From Martinezella tropici (GTDB lineage Bacteria; Pseudomonadota; Alphaproteobacteria; Rhizobiales; Rhizobiaceae): DNA of 64,000 bases. Position 1 is the first letter of the stretch. Every line of letters begins with the position of its first letter. Positions 50,366 through 59,757 of this stretch are shown piece after piece. The stretch is from the NCBI RefSeq assembly GCF_008370325.1, contig NZ_VNIP01000006.1, positions 62,001 through 126,000 of the forward strand, written 5' to 3'. The notes under the pieces are model-generated. The model saw only the letters and a program-made list of their open reading frames with translations. It was not told the origin of the DNA and ran no database searches. Both the position numbers and the translations under genes were made by a program.

Positions 50366-51538
50366 GTGGTGCTGTTGAGCAATCTGGTTTTCGTGGCCAA
50401 GGAAAGCGTGACGGAAGAGACGCGTGTTGCAGCCTCCGTCGAGACGGTGAAGAAGATGAGGGGGCTCGGCTTCGATATCGTGATCGAAGCCGGCGCGGGG
50501 GCTTCATCGCGTATTCCGGACGCGGAATACGAAGCTGCCGGCGCGCGGATCGGCTCCGTCAAGGATGCGAAGGCGGCGGATGTCATCCTCAAGGTCAGGC
50601 GCCCGACGACCAAGGAAATCGCCGGCTACAAGAGCGGCGCGATCGTTATCGCCATCATGGATCCCTATGGCAACGAGGCAGCACTTGCCGTGATGGCGCG
50701 CGCGGGGCTCACGAGCTTCGCCATGGAGTTGATGCCGCGCATCACCAGGGCTCAGTCGATGGACGTTCTGTCGTCGCAAGCCAATCTCGCCGGTTATCAA
50801 GCTGTCATCGAGGCTGCGGCCGTCTACGATCGCGCGCTTCCGATGATGATGACGGCTGCGGGCACGGTGCCGGCGGCAAAGGTATTCGTCATGGGTGCCG
50901 GCGTTGCCGGCCTGCAGGCGATCGCCACGGCGCGGCGTCTGGGTGCGCTGGTATCGGCGACCGACGTGCGGCCGGCGGCCAAGGAACAAGTGGCCTCGCT
51001 CGGCGCGAAATTCATCGCCGTCGAGGACGAGGAGTTCAAGGCGGCGGAGACCGCCGGCGGCTATGCCAAGGAAATGTCCGGGGAGTATCAGACCAAGCAG
51101 GCCGCGCTCGTTGCCGATCACATCGCCAAGCAGGATATCATCATCACGACGGCGCTGATCCCCGGCCGTCCTGCGCCGCGGCTCGTCAGTCGCAACATGC
51201 TGAAAGCGATGCGCCCGGGTGCGGTTGCCGTAGACCTCGCGGTCGAGCGTGGCGGCAATATCGAGGGCGCCGAATACGGCAAGGTCGCCGAAGTCGAAGG
51301 CGTTCGAGTGGTCGGCTATCCCAATATGGCAGGCCGGATCGCAGCCAGCGCTTCGGCCCTCTACGCCAAAAACCTTGTCACCTTCCTGGAAACGATGGTC
51401 GACAAGGATAGCAAGAGCCTCGGCCTCAACCGCCTCGACGAGCTGATCAAGGCGACGATGCTGACCGATGACGGCGAGGTCGTGCACCCGAGTTTCGTCG
51501 ATCCCGACCAGCCGACCGTCAATAAGGGAGATCTCTGA
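50366..51538 (+). CDS. pntA: NAD(P) transhydrogenase subunit alpha part 1
   Basis: This 390-residue NAD(H)-binding domain I of proton-translocating transhydrogenase transfers hydride between NADH and NADP+. It carries the Rossmann motif VFVMGAGVAGLQAIATARRL (about residues 170-189), VSATDVRPAAKEQ, and the C-terminal DLAVERGGNIEG loop. The start may be GTG 50366 or TTG 50375; the latter has GGGGTGG at good spacing. It is split from the membrane part, as is common in alphaproteobacteria. pntA2 follows one base after its stop. Confidence 0.94.
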   Translation: MVLLSNLVFVAKESVTEETRVAASVETVKKMRGLGFDIVIEAGAGASSRIPDAEYEAAGARIGSVKDAKAADVILKVRRPTTKEIAGYKSGAIVIAIMDPYGNEAALAVMARAGLTSFAMELMPRITRAQSMDVLSSQANLAGYQAVIEAAAVYDRALPMMMTAAGTVPAAKVFVMGAGVAGLQAIATARRLGALVSATDVRPAAKEQVASLGAKFIAVEDEEFKAAETAGGYAKEMSGEYQTKQAALVADHIAKQDIIITTALIPGRPAPRLVSRNMLKAMRPGAVAVDLAVERGGNIEGAEYGKVAEVEGVRVVGYPNMAGRIAASASALYAKNLVTFLETMVDKDSKSLGLNRLDELIKATMLTDDGEVVHPSFVDPDQPTVNKGDL

Positions 51539-51539
51539 G

Positions 51540-51938
51540 ATGGCCAGCCAAGCAATGGACCAGGCACTCCAGCAACTGAATGATGCCGTTGCCGCTGTCA
51601 CGACCGCCGCCGCACAGGCACCGCAGGTCGCCAGCGCCGCAACGGGCGGGACGATCGATCCCTTCGTCTTCCAGCTTGCGATCTTCGTGCTGGCAATCTT
51701 CGTCGGCTATTACGTCGTCTGGTCGGTAACGCCGGCCCTGCACACGCCGCTGATGGCGGTGACGAATGCCATTTCCTCGGTCATCGTCGTCGGTGCCTTG
51801 TTGGCCGTCGGCATTTCGGCGAGCGGTCTCGCCACCGGCTTCGGCTTCGTGGCGCTGGTGCTTGTCTCGGTCAATATCGTCGGCGGCTTCCTTGTCACCC
51901 AGCGCATGCTGGCGATGTACAAGAAGAAGGACAAGTGA
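51540..51938 (+). CDS. NAD(P) transhydrogenase subunit alpha part 2
   Basis: This 132-residue membrane part of the alpha subunit has a Gln/Ala/Val-rich N-terminus, then three hydrophobic helices (FVFQLAIFVLAIFVGYYVVW, HTPLMAVTNAISSVIVVGAL, and a third ending LVTQRM). The ATG at 51540 follows the pntA1 stop after one base, so the two are translationally coupled. The longer open frame upstream is a shadow. It forms part of the proton channel with PntB. Confidence 0.93.
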   Translation: MASQAMDQALQQLNDAVAAVTTAAAQAPQVASAATGGTIDPFVFQLAIFVLAIFVGYYVVWSVTPALHTPLMAVTNAISSVIVVGALLAVGISASGLATGFGFVALVLVSVNIVGGFLVTQRMLAMYKKKDK

Positions 51939-51945
51939 GGGCGGC

Positions 51946-53343
51946 ATGCTGAGCAATATCGCAGCTTTCCTCTATCTCGTTTCCGGTGTCCTGTTCGTCC
52001 TGGCACTGCGCGGGCTCTCCCATCCGGCAACCAGCCGGCGCGGCAATCTCTACGGCATGATCGGCATGGGCATTGCCATCGCCACCACGCTGGTGCTGGC
52101 GACGCCATCCTTCGGCGGCCTCGTGCTGATCATTCTCGGCCTTGCCATCGGTGGCGGGGCCGGCGCCTATATTGCCCGCGTCATTCCGATGACGTCGATG
52201 CCGCAGCTCGTTGCCGGTTTCCATTCGCTGGTCGGCCTTGCCGCCGTGCTCGTGGCTGCTTCGGCGCTTTATGCGCCGTCTTCCTTCGGCATCGGCGAAA
52301 TCGGCCATATCCATACGGAAGCGCTCATAGAAATGGCGATCGGTGTGGCGATCGGTGCGCTGACCTTTACCGGCTCGATCATCGCCTTCCTGAAGCTTGA
52401 CGGGCGCATGTCCGGCAAGCCGATCCTGCTTCCGAACCGACATATCATCAATGCTGCCCTACTTGTGCTGATCGTGTTCTTCATCATCAGCCTCGCGGCA
52501 AGCGAGAGCCATTTCGCCTTCTGGGCCGTCGTGCTGCTGTCGCTGGCGCTCGGCGTGCTGCTGATCGTGCCGATCGGCGGCGCCGACATGCCCGTCGTCG
52601 TGTCGATGCTGAATTCCTATTCCGGCTGGGCAGCCGCCGGCATCGGCTTCACGCTCGGTAACCTGGCGCTTATCATCACCGGCGCGCTTGTCGGTTCCTC
52701 AGGCGCGATCCTGTCCTACATCATGTGCAAGGGCATGAACCGCTCCTTCGTCTCGGTCATCCTCGGCGGCTTCGGCGGCGAGACGGCATCGGGTGGGGCC
52801 GATAATTCCGACAAGACCGTCAAGCTCGGTTCTGCCGAGGATGCCGCCTATTTGATGGCGAATGCCTCCAAGGTCATCATCGTGCCGGGCTATGGCATGG
52901 CTGTGGCACAGGCGCAGCATGCCCTGCGTGAGATGGCCGACAGGCTGAAGGCGCATGGCGTCGAGGTGAAATATGCCATCCATCCCGTTGCCGGTCGCAT
53001 GCCCGGCCATATGAACGTGTTGCTCGCCGAAGCCAATGTGCCCTATGACGAGGTCTTCGAACTCGAGGATATCAATTCGGAATTCGCCCAGGCCGATGTC
53101 GCCTATGTCATCGGCGCGAACGACGTCACCAATCCGGCGGCGCGCGACGACAAGACCTCGCCGATCTATGGCATGCCGATCCTCGACGTCGACAAGGCCA
53201 AAACCTGCCTCTTCGTCAAGCGCTCGCTCGGCTCCGGCTATGCCGGCATCGACAATACGCTGTTCTACAAGGACGGCACGATGATGCTGCTCGGCGATGC
53301 GAAGAAGGTGACCGAGGAAATCGTCAAGGCGATGAACGAGTAG
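51946..53343 (+). CDS. pntB: NAD(P) transhydrogenase subunit beta
   Basis: This 465-residue protein has nine or so membrane helices (residues 1-270) followed by the NADP-binding domain III. Domain III carries VIIVPGYGMAVAQAQHALR (about residues 310-328), HPVAGRMPGHMNVLLAEA and IGANDVTNPAARDD, which are diagnostic of this subunit. The ATG at 51946 lies 8 bases after pntA2. The three-gene operon makes NADPH using the proton gradient. It ends convergent to a histidine kinase gene with no clear terminator between. Confidence 0.96.
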   Translation: MLSNIAAFLYLVSGVLFVLALRGLSHPATSRRGNLYGMIGMGIAIATTLVLATPSFGGLVLIILGLAIGGGAGAYIARVIPMTSMPQLVAGFHSLVGLAAVLVAASALYAPSSFGIGEIGHIHTEALIEMAIGVAIGALTFTGSIIAFLKLDGRMSGKPILLPNRHIINAALLVLIVFFIISLAASESHFAFWAVVLLSLALGVLLIVPIGGADMPVVVSMLNSYSGWAAAGIGFTLGNLALIITGALVGSSGAILSYIMCKGMNRSFVSVILGGFGGETASGGADNSDKTVKLGSAEDAAYLMANASKVIIVPGYGMAVAQAQHALREMADRLKAHGVEVKYAIHPVAGRMPGHMNVLLAEANVPYDEVFELEDINSEFAQADVAYVIGANDVTNPAARDDKTSPIYGMPILDVDKAKTCLFVKRSLGSGYAGIDNTLFYKDGTMMLLGDAKKVTEEIVKAMNE

Positions 53344-53390
53344 GTTTTGGAAAAACGGCATATGTGAAACCAATGCTCGCGGACGCTGCT

Positions 53391-55046
53391 TCAGCTCCGT
53401 TCGCGTTCCATCGTGCTGCGCAGGGCGGTCAATCTCCAGACGAGGCCGGTTGGGCGGAAATCGACCTCGACGCTGCCGCTGAAGGACGCAGCGGCGTGCG
53501 TTTTCGTCACGGTGGTGCCGAAGCCGGTTTCCTTTGGCGGCTTGACCGGGGGGCCATCGTTTTCCGTCCACACGAAGCGGATCATCGGCCCGTTTTCACC
53601 GGCCTCCGTCGTCCATTCGATGGTGATCTTGCCTTCGGGAGCCGAAAGCGCCCCATATTTCACTGAATTGGTCGCGAGCTCATGCAGGACGAGGCCGAGG
53701 TTCTGCACGGCCTCCGGCTTCAGCAGGAAATCGTTGCCGAGAACATCGAGCTGCTGCGGTCCCTGCAGGAAGGTCGCAAGGTGGATGTCGATCACGCGGC
53801 GCAACGAAACGCCGGACCATTGTTCGCTGGTCAAGACCTCGATCGAACGCGCCAACCCTTCCAGCCGGTCGGCGACGGCGCGCTGGAAGCTGTCGACGCT
53901 ATCGGTCTGGCGCGCGAGCTGCCGCGTCATCGCCTGGGCGAGCGCCAGCAGATTCTTGGTACGATGGACGAGTTCGTGCATGACGAAATGCAACCGATCT
54001 TCCGTGACGCTACGGTCGAAGGACGCGTTGGAAAGCGCCACAGCCACCTGGTTCGCCTCGACGACACTGGTGTCGATCGGCGATACGATCTCGCCCCGGC
54101 CCATGCGGTCGGCCATGTCGGCAATGCTTTGAATGGTGATGCGCACCTGCCGCGCCAGGGCATAGACGGCGATCAGGGCGATCAACAGCAGGGTCACGCC
54201 GCCATAGATCAGAAAGCGCCAGGTGCTCATCAGTGACGCCTGCGCCGATGCGATCGGCCCCCAGACGACGGCCTTCCAGGACCAGCCGGAAATTTGCGCA
54301 TAGCCGAGCACCGCATTCGGCAGGATCTTGTCATCCTGGTAAACGCCGCTGGATGCGATCAGCTTCGGCAGGATGTCCTTTTTGAATGCGTCGCCCGGCG
54401 CGAGGGTCGTCGGGCCGCCGGCGGCGACGACGTGGCCGGACTTGTCCAACACGGCAGCCGACCAGCCGGGTGGCAGGGCTTCCGTGGTCACGAGCTTGGC
54501 GAGTTCGTCCGCATCCTGGGTTACCGCCAAGGCAGCTCCGGCGGGGGAATGTTCGAGCGGCAGGGTGACGTTATAGACCCAGCGGCGGGCATTCGTACCG
54601 ATGAAAACATCGGACGCCTCGATTCGTCCGGAGGTCAGCGCCGATTGCAGCGCCGCCATATTGCCGGTCTTGCCGAGCGGCTTACCGAGCGGCCAGCGGG
54701 TATTCAGCCTCAGCTCGCCATCCTTTTCCATGAGCAGGACGAAAAGAGAGTCGGTGCGCAGAACCGTTTCCGTCCGGGCAAAGAAAGTGGCGATATCGTT
54801 GCGCTCGAGTTCGGGCGAAGAGGACAGCAGCCGCAACGTTGTCGCCATGTCCTGCAGCTGGCGGTCGATGACGCGTGCCAGAGCCTGGGCGTCCTGAACC
54901 GTATCGCCTTTCAGCGCATCGCGTTCATTGTTTTCCAGCTGAACGAGGAGGAGAGCGACGAAGGCCAGGATAGGCAAGGCAATCGCCAGGGCTATGGCGA
55001 TCAGATAGGCGCCAATCGACGCTTTCGGGAAATACGGCTTCCTCAT
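53391..55046 (-). CDS. HWE-family sensor histidine kinase
   Basis: This protein of about 551 residues has a transmembrane helix near the N-terminus (IGAYLIAIALAIALPILAFV), a large periplasmic sensing domain (about 40-270), a second helix and a HAMP-like linker. The kinase core is of the HWE type: the phospho-acceptor His in HELVHRTKNLLALAQ (about residue 352), the N-box HELATNSVKYGALS, and the WTEND variant that gives the family its name. The ATG at 55046 is used. No response regulator gene is adjacent, so it is an orphan kinase. Confidence 0.9.
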   Translation of the reverse strand: MRKPYFPKASIGAYLIAIALAIALPILAFVALLLVQLENNERDALKGDTVQDAQALARVIDRQLQDMATTLRLLSSSPELERNDIATFFARTETVLRTDSLFVLLMEKDGELRLNTRWPLGKPLGKTGNMAALQSALTSGRIEASDVFIGTNARRWVYNVTLPLEHSPAGAALAVTQDADELAKLVTTEALPPGWSAAVLDKSGHVVAAGGPTTLAPGDAFKKDILPKLIASSGVYQDDKILPNAVLGYAQISGWSWKAVVWGPIASAQASLMSTWRFLIYGGVTLLLIALIAVYALARQVRITIQSIADMADRMGRGEIVSPIDTSVVEANQVAVALSNASFDRSVTEDRLHFVMHELVHRTKNLLALAQAMTRQLARQTDSVDSFQRAVADRLEGLARSIEVLTSEQWSGVSLRRVIDIHLATFLQGPQQLDVLGNDFLLKPEAVQNLGLVLHELATNSVKYGALSAPEGKITIEWTTEAGENGPMIRFVWTENDGPPVKPPKETGFGTTVTKTHAAASFSGSVEVDFRPTGLVWRLTALRSTMERERS

Positions 55047-55300
55047 AGGCCGATCAACCGATCGTGCCCCCGAGACAATCCAAAGCGCTGGCAAACGCGA
55101 AAAGAATGGTTTTGGTCATCATGCCAAGCGCCCCCGTGCCCCAGTCCCGAGCTACATGCTCTCGAAGTCTCCATGTTAGGGCTCGGTAAATTGCCTTGCA
55201 ACATCTGAAAAGTCATTGCTTTGAAATCATAAGCGATCCCGGGTATTTACGGCTGTGGCAATGCATCCCCTGAGTTGCGTTGCCCCCTGCCTTTTGAGGG

Positions 55301-56371
55301 TTAAGCAAAGCGTGAAAGGCAGAGAGGAGCGAGTTGATCGTCGTCCGTGCCATCGACGATTGCCTCGGCCGCAAGCAGGCCGACCAGTGGCGCCAGCGTG
55401 ACGCCCGAATGCAGCACTGCGAGATAGAGGCCGGCTACGCGATCGACGCCGCCCAGAATGGGCAGGCCATCCTTGGGTGTCGGACGATAGCCGATAGTAT
55501 GGAAATCGAGCTCCAGCGCCTCGCCGCCTTTCAAGGTTGCCCGGACCTTGGCGAAAAGTTCGCGAGCAGCCGCCTGTGGATTATCACCGGGATCGGTACC
55601 GCCGAAGTCGCCACCGGCAATGATCCGCCCTTCCGCCGTCTGGCGCAGATGCAGTTCCGGCGCCATCACCAGGCCGTTCAGCAACTTCTGCGCGGGGCGG
55701 GAATGAACGATCAGCCCCGGCGGCGTTTCCAGCGGCACGTGGATATCGGCCGATGCCGCAAGCGGTGCGGTGCCCGCGCCGGCGGCAAGAACGATATGGT
55801 CGGCGCGCATCTCACCTTCGCTCGTTTCGATGCCGATGATTCGCTCGCCCTGTTTCAGCAGGCGATTGACTTCGACGCCGAACAAAAGGATCGCGCCATG
55901 CCGTGCGGCATCTTTCAAGAGCTGCTCTGCCGCGGCGACGGGTTCGACGGCGCCTTCTTCGGCGACGTGCAGCGCATAGTCCGGCGGATTGATAAGATTC
56001 GGTTCGATCATCGCGCTGGTGGCTCGATTGACCGGCTGTATGCCATAGCCCCAGCCGTGATGCTGGGCCGCATAGGCATCCAGTTCTGTCTCCGGGAGAT
56101 CCCAGCATAGGCCGCCGCACCAGGATAGCGGCAGACCCGGAAGCTCGGCTGCAAGCCTAGACCATTCGCGCATCGAGCGGCGGCGGAAATGGAAGTAGAA
56201 TTCCGGATTGCCCCAGCTCGCATTGATCCAGGCGAAGGAATTCGGTGTCGCCACGCCGCCGGTCTGCTCCGCGACCACGGTGACGGACGCGCCCTTGCGC
56301 TGGAGATGCCAGGCAATGGACGCACCGATGATACCGGCGCCGATGACTATGATCTTCTGGGGGGAGGGCAT
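55301..56371 (-). CDS. FAD-dependent oxidoreductase (DadA/DAO family)
   Basis: This 356-residue flavoprotein has the FAD-binding start IIVIGAGIIGASIAWHLQRKG (about residues 6-26). A conserved region at HTIGYRPTPKDGLPILGGV and a C-terminal HSGVTLAPLVGLLAAEAIVDG follow. The family contains D-amino-acid dehydrogenases, sarcosine and glycine oxidases. It is transcribed alone, and no pathway context fixes its substrate. Sarcosine genes 2 kb away belong to a separate operon. Confidence 0.9.
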   Translation of the reverse strand: MPSPQKIIVIGAGIIGASIAWHLQRKGASVTVVAEQTGGVATPNSFAWINASWGNPEFYFHFRRRSMREWSRLAAELPGLPLSWCGGLCWDLPETELDAYAAQHHGWGYGIQPVNRATSAMIEPNLINPPDYALHVAEEGAVEPVAAAEQLLKDAARHGAILLFGVEVNRLLKQGERIIGIETSEGEMRADHIVLAAGAGTAPLAASADIHVPLETPPGLIVHSRPAQKLLNGLVMAPELHLRQTAEGRIIAGGDFGGTDPGDNPQAAARELFAKVRATLKGGEALELDFHTIGYRPTPKDGLPILGGVDRVAGLYLAVLHSGVTLAPLVGLLAAEAIVDGTDDDQLAPLCLSRFA

Positions 56372-56425
56372 GTCTCTGTCTCGTTCGGATGGAATGGACC
56401 GAGACTAGGCGTTCGCCGAGGCAAA

Positions 56426-56458
56426 GAAAAGCCGCCGGGCGAAGGATCGCCGGCGGCT
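56426..56458 (-). terminator. Terminator of the TPR protein gene
   Basis: An 8-bp stem (AGCCGCCG / CGGCGGCT) with an inner GCG/CGC pair is followed, reading on the minus strand, by TTTTCTTTG. It lies 30 bases after the TPR gene stop. Confidence 0.8.
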
Positions 56459-56487
56459 GGATGTCTTATCGCTATGCGATCTTCGTA

Positions 56488-57363
56488 TCAGGCGCCGGCG
56501 CCGACACGCGCCAGGCCGTCCTTGGCCGGCTGGTAGTTCGGATCGAGATTGACCGCGTGCTGATAGGAGCGGCGTGCTTTCGCCTTGTCGCCCTTGCGCT
56601 CGTAGACGAAGGCCTGGTTCGCCCAGGATTCGGCAACCTTGTTGTTGAGCTCGATGGCATGGTTGAAATCGGCGAAGGCGTTGTCGTCGTCGTTCTGCGC
56701 GAGATAGGAGATGCCGCGGCTGTTGTATGGCTCCGGCGAGTTCGGCGACAGCGAGATCGCCTTGGAGAAATCGTCGATCGCCTTGTCCTGCTGATTGCGC
56801 TTCTGGAAGATCACGCCGCGGCCATTATAGGCGCGGCCGTCCGTGGTGCCGAGGCTGATGGCCTTCGAATAGTCGTTGAAGGCGTCGTTGTCGCGGCCGG
56901 CCTGGCGGTAGAGGTTACCCCGGCCGATATAGGCGACGTCGTAATTGGAGTTGATCTGCAGCGCGGCATTATAGTCCGCGATCGCTTCCGGCAGCTTGCC
57001 CATGTTGCGATAGATGAGCGCGCGGTTGGCGTAGGCCTGGTAGAACTTCGGATTGAGCTGGATCGCCTGATTGAAGTCGCCGAGGGCCCGGTTGAAATCG
57101 CCGCCGCGGCCATAGGCCGTGCCGCGAACATTGTAACCTTCAGGATCCTGCGGATTGGAATTGATGACCGAAGTCAGCGACGCGATATTTCCCGAGGAGC
57201 CTTGCGCCTTGTCGATCTGGATCACGTTATCGGTGGAGGCGGTCTGGCAGCCGGAAAGGCTGATTGCGGCAAGCATCGCCAAAGCAGGCAGCACCGCGGC
57301 GCGCTTCGAAACGAGTAAGGAGAGGTTCGAAGTGCGGAACTTTACGGAAGTCGTCATTGCCAT
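56488..57363 (-). CDS. TPR-repeat lipoprotein
   Basis: This protein of about 291 residues has a lipoprotein signal with the lipobox LSGC, so it is anchored to a membrane, probably outer. Six or seven tetratricopeptide repeats follow, with segments such as GDFNRALGDFNQAIQLNPKF and YQAYANRALIYRNMGKLPEA, each of about 34 residues. The ATG at 57363 is chosen, but 57357 and 57390 are possible. TPR lipoproteins act as scaffolds in envelope assembly; the partner is unknown. It ends at a good terminator. Confidence 0.88.
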   Translation of the reverse strand: MAMTTSVKFRTSNLSLLVSKRAAVLPALAMLAAISLSGCQTASTDNVIQIDKAQGSSGNIASLTSVINSNPQDPEGYNVRGTAYGRGGDFNRALGDFNQAIQLNPKFYQAYANRALIYRNMGKLPEAIADYNAALQINSNYDVAYIGRGNLYRQAGRDNDAFNDYSKAISLGTTDGRAYNGRGVIFQKRNQQDKAIDDFSKAISLSPNSPEPYNSRGISYLAQNDDDNAFADFNHAIELNNKVAESWANQAFVYERKGDKAKARRSYQHAVNLDPNYQPAKDGLARVGAGA

Positions 57364-57435
57364 TATCGGGTCGCTTTCCCCATGCGTCATATCAGGCTGT
57401 TCTGATTTAATCCGATTTGCCCAGAGAATAAATCA

Positions 57436-57467
57436 AAAAGGCGGCGGCGAACGACTCGCCCCCGCCA
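57436..57467 (-). terminator. Terminator of rpsU
   Basis: On the minus strand a GC-rich stem (GGCGG-GGGCGA / TCGCC-GCCGCC) is followed by five T residues, 34 bases after the rpsU stop. Confidence 0.85.
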
Positions 57468-57500
57468 CACATGCATCTGAAAACGTCGAAAAAACGGCGA

Positions 57501-57713
57501 TTACTTGGCAACCAGGCCTTCGCGCTGAGCGCGCTTACGAGCAAGCTTGCGAACGCGACGAACAGCTTCAGCCTTCTCGCGAGCACGCTTCTGCGACGGC
57601 TTTTCGTAATAGTCGCGCATCTTCATTTCGCGGAAAATACCTTCGCGCTGCATCTTCTTCTTGAGAGCGCGGAGAGCCTGGTCGACATTGTTATCGCGGA
57701 CAAGTACCTGCAC
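57501..57713 (-). CDS. rpsU: 30S ribosomal protein S21
   Basis: This 70-residue, strongly basic protein starts at the GTG at 57713, read as [20 protein letters not shown] and matching the usual S21 N-terminus. The GTG at 57722 would be only 2-3 bases from the AAAGGA site, while the chosen GTG has about 11. The C-terminal half is Lys/Arg-rich ([20 protein letters not shown]). It is a late-assembled small-subunit protein used in translation initiation. It is transcribed alone. Confidence 0.96.
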   Translation of the reverse strand: MQVLVRDNNVDQALRALKKKMQREGIFREMKMRDYYEKPSQKRAREKAEAVRRVRKLARKRAQREGLVAK

Positions 57714-58062
57714 GAGAATCACGTTCCTTTGGTTTGGTTGATGCCGGCGGCGACTGCAGCGCCAGGAGGCAAAAATATAACGTTCGCGCAGCCGCAGCCT
57801 TGCGATTGGTTAGGCGAGATAGCAGATCGGTTTGTCAAAGTCTAGCCAGATCGTGAGTTTGCAGAGGAAAAAGCGGTTTGTCGAGGGGAGAGTCGAGCCG
57901 GCGCTGCCTATGTCGGTGCATCGAAGCTATTGAATTTGGGATTAACCGCCCCGGTCTTTGCGGCATTGACATGCTCATGTGAGTATTTGGGATCACAGTC
58001 GTTCATGCGTTATGGCAGGTGCGGGATTTAGGCAATTGCCGGAAGCCAAGGAGAATCGCTTT
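57714..58062. other. Intergenic region between rpsU and a small exported protein
   Basis: Nearly 350 bases hold the divergent control region of rpsU (minus strand) and the small exported gene (plus strand). A TTGACA-like hexamer is present on the minus strand around 57835, but no matching -10 was identified. No gene or hairpin was seen. Confidence 0.45.
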
Positions 58063-58341
58063 ATGAAATCGCTCGATTTTGCTGTCGTTGGAAGATTGCT
58101 TGCAGCGCCAATGCTTGTCCTCGTCATTCTCGCCGCAGCGCTTGCGCCTGCCGTGGCCGGCGAAGTGCGGCTCGGCAAGAATGTCCGCATCGGCGGCCAC
58201 GACTTTTCCAATCAGACCTTCGACAGCAAGCATCGTGCGAGGATCTATCTTTACAATGGGAAGCCGCGGAAAGAGGGATGTGTCTGGCGCAAGGATGGTC
58301 ATGGCGGTCGAGTGAAGGTCTGCCATCTACAGCGGAAATAG
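58063..58341 (+). CDS. Small exported protein of unknown function
   Basis: This protein of about 92 residues starts at the ATG at 58063 after AAGGAG. It has a long signal peptide (hydrophobic core LLAAPMLVLVILAAALAPAVA, cut before GEVR) and a basic mature part (KVCHLQRK end) with only two cysteines, at CVW and VCHL. No family was recognised. It lies before the sarcosine oxidase operon but with 162 bases between, so it is probably separate. Confidence 0.65.
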   Translation: MKSLDFAVVGRLLAAPMLVLVILAAALAPAVAGEVRLGKNVRIGGHDFSNQTFDSKHRARIYLYNGKPRKEGCVWRKDGHGGRVKVCHLQRK

Positions 58342-58503
58342 AATCGTTAAGAAGTCATAAGCAGGGCAGCCGGGAACGCGGCAATTTTAGCCGTGTCGAA
58401 AGACGGTCCCTAATGCGTCGCAAAAGAGCCGTTGTGTCGGTTTTCGATTTGCGATTTGTATGACCCACAAGAAGGGCGTCTTGCCTGAAGGAGTTGAGGG
58501 CGA

Positions 58504-59757
58504 ATGCGTAAATACTCGGTTTTTGCCGTGGCACGGGAAGCGATGCGGGCTCACAAGGGCTGGGAGGCTCAATGGACCTCGCCGGAGCCGCGCAAGGAGT
58601 ATGATGTCATCATCGTCGGCGCCGGCGGTCATGGCCTGGGTGCCGCCTACTATCTCGCCAAGGAGCACGGCATCACCAATGTCGCCGTCATCGAGAAGGG
58701 CTGGCTCGGCGGCGGCAATACCGGCCGCAACACGACGATCATCCGCTCGAACTATCTCTATGAAGAGAGCATGCACATTTACGAGCATTCGATGAAGCTC
58801 TGGGAGGGGCTATCTCAGGATCTCAATTATAACGTCATGTATTCGCCGCGCGGCGTGATGATGCTGTCGCACAATGTGCACGATCAGCAGTCCTTCAAGC
58901 GGCATATCCACGCCAACCGTCTCTATGGCATCGACAATGAATGGCTGACGCCGGAGCAGGCCAAGGCTTACTGTCCGCCGCTCGATATTTCGAAGACGGC
59001 GCGCTATCCGATCAACGGCGCCGCCCTGCAGCGTCGCGGCGGCACGGCGCGGCACGATGCGGTTGCCTGGGGCTTTGCTCGCGCCGCTTCCGATCGCGGC
59101 GTGCATATCATCCAGAATTGCGAAGTGACCGGCATTCGCCGCGGTCCGGACGGCCGCGTCACCGGTGTCGATACCAGCAAGGGCTTCATCGGCGCCAAGA
59201 AGATCGGCGTTTCCGCGGCAGGACACACGACCGTCGTCATGCAGATGGCCGGCGTGCGCGTGCCGCTGCAGTCTAGCCCGTTGCAGGCGTTGGTCTCCGA
59301 ACCGCTGAAGCCGATCTTCCCTTGCGTCGTCATGTCGAACACGGTGCATGCCTATATCTCGCAGTCCGACAAGGGCGAGCTCGTCATCGGCGCCGGCACG
59401 GACCAGTATAATTCCTACAGCCAGACCGGCGGCTTGCAGATCATCACCCATACGCTGGATGCGATCTGCGAGCTCTTCCCGATGTTCCGCCGCGTCAAGA
59501 TGATGCGCTCCTGGGGCGGTATCGTCGACAATACGCCGGATCGTTCTGCGATCCAGTCGAAGACACCGGTGCCGGGGCTCTACGTCAATTGCGGCTGGGG
59601 CACGGGCGGTTTCAAGGCGACGCCGGGTTCGGCCAATCTCTTTGCCCATCTCATCGCACGCGACGAGCCGCACAAATTCAATGCCGGGCTGAATTTGGAT
59701 CGCTTCCGCACTGGCCGCCTGATCGATGAGGCGGCAGCGGCCGCCGTGGCGCACTGA
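58504..59757 (+). CDS. soxB: Sarcosine oxidase subunit beta
   Basis: This 417-residue flavoprotein subunit of heterotetrameric sarcosine oxidase, which also carries the covalent flavin, starts with the Rossmann motif VIIVGAGGHGLGAAYYLAKE (about residues 36-55) and RNTTIIRSNYLYEES. Together with the other subunits it oxidises sarcosine to glycine, passing a methylene group to tetrahydrofolate and making hydrogen peroxide. Its stop codon overlaps the start of the next gene by one base (TGATG). It is the first gene of the sox operon. Confidence 0.95.
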   Translation: MRKYSVFAVAREAMRAHKGWEAQWTSPEPRKEYDVIIVGAGGHGLGAAYYLAKEHGITNVAVIEKGWLGGGNTGRNTTIIRSNYLYEESMHIYEHSMKLWEGLSQDLNYNVMYSPRGVMMLSHNVHDQQSFKRHIHANRLYGIDNEWLTPEQAKAYCPPLDISKTARYPINGAALQRRGGTARHDAVAWGFARAASDRGVHIIQNCEVTGIRRGPDGRVTGVDTSKGFIGAKKIGVSAAGHTTVVMQMAGVRVPLQSSPLQALVSEPLKPIFPCVVMSNTVHAYISQSDKGELVIGAGTDQYNSYSQTGGLQIITHTLDAICELFPMFRRVKMMRSWGGIVDNTPDRSAIQSKTPVPGLYVNCGWGTGGFKATPGSANLFAHLIARDEPHKFNAGLNLDRFRTGRLIDEAAAAAVAH

